Positions 36,255-49,100 of a stretch of DNA of 64,000 nucleotides are shown here, piece after piece. This stretch comes from Mimachlamys varia (lineage: Eukaryota; Mollusca; Bivalvia; Pectinida; Pectinidae), in the NCBI GenBank assembly GCA_947623455.1, contig OX392536.1, forward strand, positions 9,543,282 to 9,607,281. The letters are read 5' to 3'. A program made the position numbers and the translations under genes. Below the pieces are notes generated by a model. It did no database searches and was not told the origin of the DNA. It saw nothing but the letters and a program-made list of their open reading frames with translations. Each line of letters begins with the position of its first letter. The first letter of the stretch is position 1.

Positions 36255-39200
36255 GTAAGAATGAAATCTGAGTCTGCTCTTGCTTGTCATCTCATTTCCG
36301 TATTACTGTGTGTAAATGTTGACGATGTAATTTATTTTTAGCAATTATCATCTTTTCGTTTCAGGCAATGGCGGGGATATTCAGTGGTGTTTTTCACAAG
36401 TGAAGGGAGCTATCGAGACTGAAGACGTTACAGAACGTATGTCATGTCATCGAACGAGACGAAATTGATTAGTATCGAGACGTACAGTTGTCTACCTATC
36501 GATTGACTTCGATTTGTCGACATATATAATGTGCAAATTATGCATAATACACTACAGTGATTTGTCGTAAGAAATTAAAGTGTGCAGTCGTCTGCTGGTA
36601 CAGTTTGTTGCTATATTACCTTGAATTTAAGTTCTATTTGCCAATTTAATTTGTTGACATTGTATTCTGAATCTAATATCTGGTCTATCCCATAATTATT
36701 TTGATAAGGCCTTAGGCCAATAAATAGCAATTGTAGACCTAACAGTAAATAGTTTGCATGATAAATTTTGCCTTGCAATGTAATTATAACATCATGATCA
36801 GAACTGTTATATCAGCAGTTATTTTGCATATGCATTTGGGTGGTCTACTTCTGTTTATACTGGAGCAGCAGAATATTTAATTATCAGAAAAATCTTGCAA
36901 TGTAATTGTCTGCTGCATTTCATGTATGAGTGAACCTTTAGTACAGTGTACCCTCGTTTTACAGCCACCTTTCGTCCACAGTAATTATGGCGGTATAACG
37001 AGGGTGGCGATAGTATCGAATTATGAAAATTATAACCATGAATTCAATATCATAATAGATTGCATTTTCAACATTTTATTAAAAACAAGCATAGTATTAT
37101 ATTGTCATAGATCTACATTGGCACAAATTTATATATGAAAACAGTAAATTGATCTGCTTTTGCCCCATGCCATTCCAAATTGAACACTAAAGAGTTCCTT
37201 GATCTCCAAAAACAGAACAATATGGCGTCATTGTCGAGGGAAATATACAGCGATTTGGGACGTTTGTATTTTAAAGGTGGCGAACTTAATAAAGGAATTA
37301 TATAGGACAGAAATCCGTTCTAGAGGTTTAGGTGGCGATAGGTCGAGGGTACACTGTATTTCCAGAATAAAATAGTCCAGTATGCATACTAGTTTGACAT
37401 GATCACAGTGTACCGTATGGCAATGTGATTTGGTTTTAGTTCTGTTACTTTACAATTTATAATTAATTGAAATAGTCATGATTTAGGTTTTGTCTTGCAA
37501 ATTTAGGCTGTATTCAGAAACAAAAAAGATAGATGTTTCAAATGATATTCCATCCAAATTCTGCTATTTGTTTCAGACAATGTAATAATGTGCACACAAG
37601 GCAAGTACCTATTGACTACCATCATAAAACCAGCTTGTGTTGTATTTTGCAGCTGACATTATATCCTGTGTAGAATTTAACAATGATGGTGACCTCCTGG
37701 CTACAGGTGACAAAGGTGGACGTGTTGTCATTTTCCAGCGCGATAAGGTAATGAAATTGTACAGGTATCGAACATAATGGATGATTCATTTCCAACATAT
37801 TCAATTTCGTGTAGTTTTCAGCAATTTATTTTGATGAGTATGCAATTTAAATTTCGATGTTCAAACTTGCAGTAAGATTTAGCACAATTCTTTATTTTTA
37901 CAACAAATATTGATTATAAGTATACAAAAGAAATGGTAATCTCTTGCACAAGTCTACTTGCCCCTTATGAAGAGTATGGACCAAGATTTAATTGTCCAGG
38001 TGGGGGTCCAGTCCATGGGAAATAAAATAAAATTTTATCAGGTATATGGTTGGGCAGGATCACTTTGGGGCAAGATTTGGTGATTTTTACCCATATTTTT
38101 CCTGCAAATCTCGCTAAAAATTCAAAATTTTATTACATCATATAATAAAATCTCATAGAAATTTTGCTAATCCCATAAAATCCCTCAAATTCTCCCATAA
38201 GTTTTAAGAGCCAGAATTATTCCTGGTTGGGTATTGCCAGAAATTTCAAATTGCAATATATTTGTGATGTTTTACAAAATGTTGCAATATTTATTGTGAT
38301 ATCTTGAAAAATAAAGAAATGTGATAAACAGGGTACTAGCGCAGGGCTTGTAGACACTGGTAATCCACTAGCCTGAAATAAAATTATACTAGCCCCGACA
38401 AATAAAAACAAATTTTAGCTGACATGATCACACACATGAAACATGTAGAATACAGAATTGATGATGGTGGTATCCTTAATGCAAAGGCCAGTGATGGCAT
38501 TGGCTTCATCAACATTTTTCATCCAACTACAGTATAATTAATATTATGTTCCATTTTAGGGCAAGATTGGACTGCCTCTTCGTGGGGAATATAATGTGTA
38601 CAGCACCTTCCAGAGTCATGAGCCAGAGTTTGACTATCTGAAAAGTTTAGAAATTGAAGAGAAAATTAACAAGATTCTCTGGATGAAGAGGACCAATCCT
38701 GCTAATTTTCTACTTTCTACTAATGGTTTGTATTAAAAAATAACATAGGAAATTTTGACACGGTATCGAAATATTTTAAATAGTGTATTTGAAATAAAAA
38801 GCAATAAATGAATGACGGGTTAGTTTGTGCTTGTGATAAACAGCAACATTTATTGGAAATTTTTTTCACTTTAGGGAGAGAGTTTGAAGTCAGTCATAAA
38901 ATTTGTTCTTGCAGTAATAGTGCTGAAACTAGCTGAATGAATATGTATTTAACCGACATGGACCAAGGAAATTTTACTTGCATGATAGCATAAAATTAAG
39001 ATACTCTGTGTGTATACATACATACATTTTCATGGTGTTTTGCTGTGGATCAACTGTTTACGCTCAGTCGCTGCCCTTGCATACATCGATTTGTTTATCA
39101 TTGAAATCCTGTTCAGACATTTGTACTGTTGACTTTTGTAGTATCAGTATATAGATACAGACAGGAACATCAAAATGTAAGGTTATTCGTGCTGGGTCTT

Positions 39201-42200
39201 CCATGTGAACTAACCAGCCCCGGACTTTGCTGACATATTGTTTTTGTTGTAATTTTGTGTCTTCCTTTGTAAAACATGCATGTACAAGATATCTTGTGAG
39301 CCCTACGACATAATTGCACATTGTGCAACACCAGGTTACAATTTGTTTCGTCAACAATTGGCTGTAAGGGCAAAAAGGTCACAGCAAAGTTTGTTTTGAG
39401 TGGGTTATATCTATCCTGTACCAGTCCCCAGTCGGAGATCCTCACTTCGTTACTTTGTTATTAGAACCTGCGGGCTTACAATTTTGCATCATGTCATCCT
39501 TCCACTTCTTGTCTGGGCTCTATACTATCTCATACACTACTAACTTGTCACTTAAGCTTCACACTTGGGCTTATGAGTTCATCTTGGTGAGGCTATGTGT
39601 CATACATCAAAGTAGGTCACACTGACTTACATTTTGATGTTAGGCCTACATCAAAGAGAATGGTTGTCTACGCTCTATCTGTATGTATACACTACATCAT
39701 ACTTAGGCAAGTTTTGGTTCACATTGGTGAAGCGGTCACATTCTTTTGACTGTAAGTGGTTGAATTCTCTTGTAATACACACACACACACACCCCACAAC
39801 CCTGCAAAGAATTTAGGGGGGGGGGGGGTATACTGGAATCGTCCGTCTGTCTGTCCGTAGAAAAATGTTGTCCGGACAACTCCTCTTAAACTGCTTGGTC
39901 AATTTCAATGAAACCTCATACAGAACTTCACACAGATATAATAAAGGACCCTGTGTAGATGTGCATGCAACATTTTATTTTCTCAAAATTAGGGTTGCTA
40001 TGGTAACTGGCCACTATAAACAGGTTTTCTGTAGAAAAAAAAGTTTGTCTGGACAACTTCTCTTAAACTGCTTGGCCAATTTCAATGAAACATCACACAG
40101 ATATAAAGGACCATGTGTAGATGTGCATGCAACTTGTCTTGTCTGAATATTATGGTTGCTATGGTAACCAGTCACTAAAAACAGGTTTTCCGATTAAACA
40201 TTTCTCCAGACATTAAACTCCTAAACTGTTGATACAAATTCAATGAAGCTTCACACAAATATAAAGGAAGATATGTAGACTTTGACATTTAGATATGCAT
40301 GCAAAATTCATTACATTTGTAAAAATTCTAAAAAAAAATGTCAGTACTACAGAACTGTATTTTGCAAACAATATGGAGGGGGGGGGGGGGGTATTAGTCA
40401 GCCATCGGCTTACAGTTCTAGTTTAAAATAAAATGATTTTCAATTTCATACCAGAGCACACTATACTTTCTCATATTTTCTATTTTGCAACATGCATTGA
40501 AATCCTGTCCAGACATTTGTACTGTTGACTTTTGTAGTATCAGTATATAGATAAAAACAGGAACATCAAAATGTAAGGTTATTCGTGCTGGGTCTTCCAT
40601 GTGAACTAACCAGCCCCGGACTTTGCTGACAGTTTGAATTGTTTGTTGTACTCTGAAAGTTAATTATGAAAATTGTTTTTGTTGAACTTGAATTCAAAGG
40701 TTCAGATATAAGCCTATGGTAATATGTCTTTATGGACATTGCGATGTGTCAATTGTCGCTACAAAACAAACAAATGATGGGTAAAAGAGTTCACACCCGA
40801 GTGTCGGATAAATGAGCTGCATTTAGTGGTGGACAAAATTACCTGAAAATGTTTGTACAGACCAGTGATTTTTTCACCACTTTAGTGCTGACTTCAGATA
40901 CTTTCCCCTTATGATTTTTCCCAATCTTACCCTAATTTTTCCCAATTGGTAAAGTATGTAATAAAGTTCAATAACAAATACAAGATTTACTTTTAAATTG
41001 TCTGTGTTTTTAAACTCTTTTGGGTAATAATAAAAATGTTTCTGATTAATTCATAGTTACTTCAACTTTAGTTTGTTTATAAATAATTTGCCACTTGCGT
41101 GTGAACTTGGAATCCTTCAGCTCACCTCTCAGTCTATACTAGTCAATAATTATGAACACAGAAACTATAGCTTCCCTGTGACCAAGACTAAAAGAGGATT
41201 CATAGGATACATTACTGGTAGTGGATAAATGTGTGCTTTAAACCAATAAAGGTTGTTTTGATACCATTTCCTGTTCCAGAGTTTAGAAGTGTTGCAGACT
41301 TGTATTTCATTCAGAATAGGTGTTTTAAACTTCTTCACCCCCAAGTTCATTAAATGACATTTCAGGGGTGAATGAGGAAATGAAATAGGACAGGGATGAG
41401 AAGCTTGAACAATGCTTATAAAAAATTGCCTTGTCAAATTTATAGGTCAGGTAAAAAAATAAGGGCTATTCCATTGAAATATCTATAGCTACCTGACCCC
41501 ACGACTCCAAAAAAAATCACTTCTACCCATGGTTGGATTTCCTTCCTTTTGCGTCTATGTAATTAACAAAACATAGAGTCCTGAAGTGGGTTAGATATTT
41601 TACTGCAATAGCCCTAAAGAAAAGCAGTGGGGCAGAAAAAAATGTTTTGGACCAATGTGTCTTGTCTTGAAAATCATTCTTTGGTATAATTAATATGATG
41701 GCGTTGTTAGTGTTCTCGTTAAAAAGCTGGTTGCTGTCAAAAGTAGCCTGCTGTTCTCCAACATTGAACTGGCTACAGTTTCAGAATTGTATATATGTCG
41801 ATCATTCAACCAGCATCTCTTTTGAGGTCAACCTATTGCTTCTATGTAATTAACAAAACATGGGAGTCCTAGAGTGGGTTAGATATTGTACTGCAATAGC
41901 CCTAAAGCAGTGGGGCAGAAAAAATGTTTTTGACCAATTTGTCTTGAGAGTGAGACACTGGTTGTAGAAAAATTCATTAATTCAGTATTACTATTAGATA
42001 AGGAATTCAAAATTATTGTTGAGTTAACTTTGCAATAATATCTGAACTTTTATCTATGAGATTTGGTTTGTTGTAGATAAAACTATAAAGCTGTGGAAAG
42101 TGACTGAACGAGACAAGAGGCCTGAAGGCTACAACTTGAAGGATGAGGCAGGCATCATGCGAGATCCTTCAACGGTGACAACGTTACGGGTGCCAATGTT

Positions 42201-45200
42201 TAAGCCAATGGAATTGATGGTGGAAGCTAGTCCTCGTAGAATATTTGCTAATGCTCATACCTATCACATCAATTCCATATCTATCAACAGTGATCAGGAA
42301 ACCTACTTGTCAGCAGATGATTTGAGAATCAACCTCTGGCACCTGGAAGTGACCGACCAGAGTTTCAGTATCCTTTTAGTTCATACCAATGGGTTCAAAT
42401 TCATATCAATTTATACAATGTTTGTTACAAACTGAAGTGCGAAAAAGGGCCCAGACATGAGTTTCTGTATAGCTTTCAAATAACATTAAGTTTTGATAGG
42501 TCATGCGGTTTTGAATGATTGAAAAGTAGTTTATATAAAACCTGTATGCTTTGCCCTGTCTATAGAAAGGTATTGGTGACGTGCACAGTTCTGTGACAAT
42601 TCAGTGTCTTTATTAGTAATTGATAAATTATCATAGTCCTGTCCAGACATTTGTACTGTTGACTTTTGTAGTATCAGTATATAGATAAAAACAGGAACAT
42701 CAAAATGTAAGGTTATTCGTGCTGGGTCTTCCATGTGAACTAACCAGCCCCGGACTTTGCTGACAATAATGATTTTGTGTCTGGCCTTTGTAAAATATAT
42801 TGTACAAGACATCTCATGAGCCCTAGGCAGTAAAACCCTACTTACTTAAACGCATCGGGACCTGATCAATAGTTTGAGGAAAACATCGTGTTCGAGTAAT
42901 CTGATGATGGTTGAATATGTACAAACTCGAGTCGGGACCAAACAAACTGTTTGACATATGAGGGATATTTTAGTTAACCAGATTCAAGTTAGTGGAGTTT
43001 TACTGTAATTCACATTGTGCAACACCAGGTTTAAAAGATTTTGTTGGCCATGGTCAGCAATTGACCTTAAAGGGCCAAAGGTCACAGTAAAGGGGTTATA
43101 TCTATGCAAGTCTCCATAGGGGACATTTGCTTTGTTGCTTTGTCGTCCTTCTGATTTCTTGTCGAGGCTCCAGTGTTCAATCCAGGTCTCGCCATTGCGC
43201 CAATGACCCTCTGTAAAACAAACTGCGCAATTTGAAAAACACTGCTGGGCTGGCGCAATGAGATTACTATTTGTGAAGTGCTTAATTCTTGTTTTTGCCA
43301 TCCAATTTACTGAACATGCAAAAAATTTTATTAGTCTCTAACTCATTCCATGATCAACTTTCGTAGTGTTTACACAAGAAGTAAAGAAGCAAGTTCATCA
43401 GGAGCTTGTAGTCAGTTTTTTGATCGCATGCTAAACAAACGTTTCAGGATTCAGATTTTGAAATGTAATTTGTCGTCAACCAAGCATAGTTTCAATATGA
43501 ACAAAATATCTGAATACTTAGATGGGAAAGTAAACAAGTCAGTGACTTTCTGAATGAGAAGATGGCAACATACCTTTAGCAAGTAAGGAAAAGTCCCCCA
43601 GGGAAATTAAACCAAACGCAAAGAAACAGGCTAATATTACTCTTCTGAAAAAAAAGGAATTTATGTTAAGATGTGAACACATACCTTTTAGTACATCAGC
43701 CATCACCTGATTATTTGAACGCCTTGTCAGATGTAAGCAGGATGATTTATTTTAGGACAAATTAGACAGCATTTGACAGGAAATTTTGTGTGTGTTTTAG
43801 ATACATTATATAATACGCTTTTCAGTGGCCCCCATTTTATACCACTAATAGGTTAAATTGTCATGTTTTATATGAAATCATATTCAATTTATTACTGAGC
43901 ACACTGTACTTGGTCATTCTGTATTTTGGAAAATGCATTGGAATCCTGTCCAGACATTTGTACTGTTGACTTTTGTAGTATCAGTATATAGATACAGACA
44001 GGAACATCAAAATGTAAGGTTATTCGTGCTGGGTCTTCCATATGAACTAACCAGCCCCGGACTTTGCTAACACATTTTCATATATAAGGAAGATATTTTT
44101 TGTCATTTCTTTAACCGCCCCAAGACATTGTTGACATCAAGCCGGCGAACATGGAGGAGCTGACTGAGGTGATCACGGCGGCCGAGTTCCACCCTCTAGA
44201 CTGTAACTTATTTGTGTATAGTAGTAGTAAAGGGACAATTAGACTTTGTGATATGCGCCAACAAGCTTTGTGTGACAAACATGCCAAATGTAAGTATTAG
44301 AAAAATGTAATATTGATCTGTTCAAAATCCAGAAATTGTGTCCAGATGTTTTTTCCCCCAACACAAAGCAGTTTTATTGGAACGCAAGTACATATAACTT
44401 ACGATTAGTCTACATAATTATGGCCACTTTAGGAAAAGGCGGTAAAACTTGTAATCTCTTTCCAGTGCATCAATCTTTCTAAAAAAATTATGTGTACAAG
44501 ACATGTCATGAAATTCTCCAAAGATTTAGTTCAGATTTACAAAATAGTATGGTTGCTTCAAAGTTCCACATCTGGTCAAATATTTGGCCTCGTCTTATGT
44601 TTATCTAGGGTTTGACCTTTTTTGAAATCAAAAAGCTTGATTTAAAACTTGTATCACTAAATCCCTAACAGATTTAGTTAACGTTGATGTGTTTCTTTTT
44701 GCAGTGTTCGAGGAGCCAGAAGATCCCACCAATAGAAGTTTCTTTTCTGAAATTATTTCCAGTATATCAGATGTGAAATTTAGTCATAATGGACGTTACA
44801 TGGTGACAAGAGATTACTTGTCTGTGAAAGTTTGGGATTTACATATGGACACAAAACCTATAGAGACGTATCAGGTGCACGAATACCTGCGCAGCAAATT
44901 ATGCTCTCTGTACGAAAATGACTGCATCTTTGACAAGTTTGAATGTTCTTGGAGTGGGGATGACAGGTAAAAAAAATTTGTCTTTGGAAAGTTGGTTCTA
45001 TATGTTTTGAAAATGATCAATTTTTCGAAACTCCTCTGCATTTTTCTCTCAACACATGTTTAACAAAAAGCTTAGTGACTCTTTATTTTTCTTTCATTTT
45101 ATCAAAATTTTTAGTTAATCCTTCTAATTTTTTTCCAGCTTTTGAGAAGTGATTTCTGCCATGTATTTCTGAGTTCTTCTCCCGCCAAAAGCCTTATATT

Positions 45201-46170
45201 TTCGAAATAAGCCCAATGGCATATCAATAATTTTGTTCATTATATAGTTATAAAAAACAACTTTAAAGAAAAGGTAATTTGCACAAATCCTGCTGCGCCA
45301 GCTTCCTTGGTACATTTCCACTGGCCATTTCTGGTTTTATCTGGGAGTTTTGGGAATCAGACCCTGAGAGTGAGGTCAAATTGGGAAAAAATGATTGACA
45401 TAAAAGCAATTTGGGAAATTTTGGCAACACTATTATAACAACTAAATACATTATTTCTATTCTAAATTACTATTTAAAGCACTGACATTTACAGCCCATC
45501 TTTCATGTTTCTTATTAACTTAATGTCACAAGAAGCACCTGAAGCATGTAAAACCCAAAATGTTTTTCAAGTGTCTGAATTGGGAATTTTTTAGAGGAAA
45601 TTTGGGGGAAATCACACCTTTTTTCATTGGGAATGGGTCCGTTTACTGGACCTAAAAAGAGGGGTGATAAGCCCTGCACTTATATTAAGTAATTACTAAA
45701 CTGTCTTAATTGGACCCTTTGTGGTATGACCACTAGTTTGATAACCTGGGAATGTTAAGTTTTCACTCAACCATTTTGTTTTAACCATCTGCATATTATT
45801 ATATGTAAGTTATTGGTTTGATATTATGCAAATTCTAAACATGCTTCATGTAAAATTCTGTCAACTTTTTAAGTGTTCTGTTTTTTCTTACAGGCACATT
45901 ATGACCGGCTCGTACAACAACTTCTATAGAATGTTTGACCGTGAATCCAAACGTGACACTACACTAGAGGCAAGCCGGGAGAACATGAAACCTCGTACAG
46001 TGCTGAAGCCACGCAAAGTGTGTACAGGTGGCAAACGCAAGAAGGAAGAGATCAGTGTTGACTGTCTCGACTTCAACAAGAAAATTCTGCATACTGCTTG
46101 GCATCCCAACGAAAACATTCTGGCAGTGGCCGCCACCAATAACTTATACATCTTCCAGAGTAAAGACTAG
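36248..46170 (+). CDS. PPP2R2A: PP2A 55-kDa regulatory subunit B (B55, PPP2R2 family), complete
   Basis: Eight coding exons: 36248-36254, 36365-36436, 37653-37747, 38560-38725, 42077-42367, 44125-44289, 44705-44966 and 45894-46170 (TAG). They total 1335 nt and 444 residues, against about 447 in vertebrate B55alpha. All junctions are GT-AG and phases agree; exon 1 is only seven bases (ATGGCGG), giving [17 protein letters not shown]. Recognisable blocks: [15 protein letters not shown] (about residues 43-57), [20 protein letters not shown] (about 65-85), [49 protein letters not shown] (from about 211), [38 protein letters not shown] and the end [17 protein letters not shown]. This is a seven-bladed WD40 propeller that recruits substrates such as mitotic CDK sites to the PP2A A/C core. 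The fifth donor (A/GTATCC) is weak. Residues 93-100 differ from the usual RWLPQ stretch. A distal first exon is proposed at 29134. The exact paralogue (A, B, C or D) is not decidable; invertebrates usually have one. Confidence 0.96.
36943..37357. mobile_element. MITE with ACAGTGTACCCTCG termini, 415 bp, in PP2A-B intron 2
   Basis: The left end ACAGTGTACCCTCGTTTTAC and the right end, its inverse (GATAGGTCGAGGGTACACTGT), form a TIR of about 28 bp with internal CGCCACC. This is the uninterrupted copy of the family at 11823-12690. Confidence 0.75.
39107..39235. repeat. 129-bp conserved intronic repeat, copy 1 (PP2A-B intron 4)
   Basis: It starts TCCTGTTCAGACATTTGTAC and ends CCCCGGACTTTGCTGACA. 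Three other copies (40503-40631, 42637-42765, 43944-44072) have exactly the same length and orientation and differ at only a few positions. The minus strand is open through all four (…[12 protein letters not shown]…). A diverged homologous flank of about 300 bp follows this copy and copy 3. Confidence 0.9.
39824..40420. repeat. Repeat element with G-runs at both ends and about 165-bp internal tandem units
   Basis: The element opens with a G-run and TATACTGGAATCGTCCGTCT and closes with a G-run and TATTAGTCAGCCATCGGCTT. Between them are two good copies and one decayed copy of a unit containing GGACAACT, CTTAAACTGCTTGG, CAATTTCAATGAAAC and ATGTGCATGCAAC. A CA-run precedes it. No coding function is evident. 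Confidence 0.6.
40503..40631. repeat. 129-bp conserved intronic repeat, copy 2 (PP2A-B intron 4)
   Basis: Same limits and orientation as copy 1. It carries ATAGATAAAAACAGG where copies 1 and 4 have ATAGATACAGACAGG, a variant shared with copy 3. Flanks beyond a few bases (GCATTGAAATCC on the left) do not match the others well. Confidence 0.9.
41332..41384. mobile_element. Foldback element, short copy
   Basis: TTCTTCACCCCCAAGTTCAT faces ATTTCAGGGGTGAATGAGG, the same termini as at 5043-5127. The middle is mostly lost. It lies in PP2A-B intron 4. Confidence 0.55.
42637..42765. repeat. 129-bp conserved intronic repeat, copy 3 (PP2A-B intron 5)
   Basis: Same limits as the others; differs from copy 1 at about three positions. 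The sequence to the right (TTTTGTGTCTGGCCTTTGTA, then GAGCCCTA) is homologous to the right flank of copy 1 but visibly more diverged, and is split by a nested MITE at 42828-43005. Confidence 0.9.
42828..43005. mobile_element. Tc1/mariner-like MITE nested in a repeated segment, 178 bp
   Basis: The ends CAGTAAAACCCTACTTACTT and (inverse) AAGTTAGTGGAGTTTTACTG are inverted, and TA follows the right end. It interrupts a segment that is continuous at about 39290-39330 (CCCTACGACATAATTGCACA). The terminus resembles that of 6433-6608. Confidence 0.65.
43944..44072. repeat. 129-bp conserved intronic repeat, copy 4 (PP2A-B intron 5)
   Basis: Same length as the other three, with small changes (CCATATGAAC, GCTAACA). 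It ends 52 bases before the acceptor of exon 6 at 44125, so it lies in the region where branch point and splice enhancers act. Confidence 0.9.
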
Positions 46171-49100
46171 CAATAAAAGGTTCCCAGAGACCCGTCATGG
46201 TCTTCTCACTACAGCAAGTGGCTGACTACTGACAAGCAAGAACAAGAATCCAGAATGATAGTTCACATGAACAAATTTGTGTCATGTTTGTGCAGGGCAT
46301 ATATTTTGTGATGTATGATTAGTGTTGTGGCATTGATATACAGTTGAACAGACTGTCAAAACTAGGAATTTGACCAAGTCTTGCCTCACTCGTGCACGTA
46401 GACTACTTAGCAGATATCATCTTAAGTCGGTAATACTGTCTCGGCAATATTTCCTTTGTAATTTCTCTTTGAAAAATTCCATTGCACAGAAAAATGCCCC
46501 CCATCATGCAATTATGACTATAGGTAATTACAATTTTAATGATGACAATCAAGGTTTAGAGATATGTTGTAAATAAATTTTCACTTGCCGGTATATTCTC
46601 CAAAGGACGCCTTTTACAACTGATTAAATTAGAAAAATTAGGTTAGCGCACCTAGAGGTTTTGATTCCCAGGCTACTAAGGTTCAGCTGTGAGTTAAGTG
46701 ATTGAAACCCCGGTGCACACTGTTGTCAGGTCGCAGGGAGCGAGTTATGTGTGGAGAGAGAACTGCAATGTTAAACTTCCGCTGGTCGGTTGAGAGAGCT
46801 TGTTGAAGTCTTGATCGTATCCACCACGAACAGATGTGGCAACACTGTTTGCATAATTGGTTATTGTTGTTTGGTGCAAATTAGTTTTGTGTGGCGGTAA
46901 ATATTGTGTATGGAAGCGAGTACTTTCCCAGTTTATTCTGCATGGTTGCTTTCAACGTGTTTGGAAGCTGTTCCAAGTACATACAATTGAATTGTATGAT
47001 AGGTCTATTGCATTTAAAATGGTTTCACACATCGGAAGTATTCAGTACTCAATATTCATTCTCAGCATTGATTTTGATTTAATTAAAAGAATATTTTTTG
47101 TTTATTTTGTGAATTTTCTAGAATCAATTGCAGTATATTGTGCAGATACTTCTTAATACTCATTCAATTTTTTTTTTTTTTGTGTACTGATTGCTCTATA
47201 TCTCTGAAGTCTATATTATAAGGTTTTTGTATTAGGGTTAATATTTTTCAAAAACTTTACCAAAGATACCATTTTCCCAAGACAGTAAATTATTTTCTGG
47301 CATTGCACGATGATCGAACAGATGTTTCTGGGTTCAGTTTGGTGTACATTTCCCCTTCGAGAATTTCTTAATTTTGTTATGCTGTATGAACACCTCAGGA
47401 AGATTTCCTCGTTTTATTGAAGGACCACCTCTTTATTCACCCTCGTATGACTAGTGATACTGTGTAATTCAGCATGTTATTGCTCTGAAAATACTCGCGA
47501 TCATGAAATTTCATTGTTATTTCATTTCAAGGGGATGTATAAATTTCATTGTTCTTTCATTTCAAGGGATATATAAATTTCATTTCAAAGAGAGAATATT
47601 TGTTTTTAAGTGACTCTTGTTTGCATGGTTTTGTAAGACCAGGATCAAATCAGTTCTTATCTGATAGCAGTAACTATATATTAATGGATTATCATGGATA
47701 AAGAAGAAATGCCTTGATATAGTATAAAGTGCTACTTTAATTTTTGTAATGTTGCCAATATTGTAATTTTGTTGATAAGGATTCTTCTGTGATTATTATA
47801 TTTGTTATTATTTGATTTTTGTTTGGTCAGTTTTAGTTGTCCTTTATTGTAAATCGATTAATTTCTAAAATGACAATTGTCCACTTTGGTGGTGAAATCA
47901 ATTTGAGAACAAATCAAACAAAATTTGAGAACATAGGATGTTGCGGAGTTTTCCCTTGGGGGTTGCTGAAGGTTTTGTTATGTCGGTTGATGGTGCTAAA
48001 GTAGCATGGAATTGTTTTATTTACAAGTTGTGTTCAGTCTGAAGAGATGAAGGTATGCTTATAATACTTTGTTATTGTCAAGAAAAGAAATTATTATTGA
48101 TTTATCCCAAGAAATGTCATTAAGTGCTAAAACTTTTATTTTTCTGCCTTACATGAAATCATTACAAAACAATGTTCTGCTGGGGGCTTTTCCAGTAAAA
48201 CATCTACCTCATCCCAGGACTCGAGGTTTTGTTTAGGGTTACCACCCGTAGAATTTAAATAAATTTCATAGAAACAACAGGAAGGAAATCCAACCATGGG
48301 TAGAAGCGATTTATTTTGGAGTCCTTTGGTCATGTAGATGTTTTAATGAAATAGCCCTGATAATTTTTGTTGGTGTATATCAAGGGATTGAGAATCTTAA
48401 GTATTTATTTTCAATATAATTTCTTGTTTGTAAGCATTAGATACAAATCTTTATTATATGAAGCAGTAAGAATTAATCTAGGCTCTGTTATACTCGGCAG
48501 TACAAATATGGAATTTTATTTTCCCGTGGTCGGTAACTTTGGTGATGTCAGGCAAACTAGCAATCAAAATTGTCTGCTAATAAATCTGCTGCTGAACGTC
48601 TGATAAATATGGAACTAGAATCCCAGCAAACTTCTCCTTAACTAGGGGAGCTATAGATTAATCCCTGAAAACAGTGTTAGACATTTTTGCCTGGAGTCCC
48701 AAATACACATTGTCTTGTACCCAGTGTGAGGAGCATAAGGTTGTATGGATGGCATGTATGCGAGTGGGTGTAGAAATAAAAATCATCTATAAATCAACCT
48801 GATATAAATATTGATTAGGTACCTGACTTGCGTCATTGGCCCAGTTCATTTAAGCTTGAGAGCTGTACCACCAGATTATGAGGTATCCAATGAAATTTAG
48901 ATTAATTGTCCCAAACTGAAGTGATTTGGTGCGGGATTGTTACATCAGTGTATGTGTATAAAACAGGAATTGCCAGGATGAGAGTGTGTGGGTACACTAT
49001 TGTTCTTGTTATTTAGCATGGAAGTGATGTAAGCTGTTGCTGGAACTTGTTATAATCATTCCCAACATTGTGAGTCTGATATCAAGGATGTATGACCAAG

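Noticed and set aside
39170..43301. Minus-strand frames overlapping PP2A-B introns (for example 39170-39445 and 42984-43301) as an antisense gene
   Set aside because: They are two diverged copies of the same repeated segment containing the 129-bp block. The only preserved part is the block itself, which is reported as a finding.
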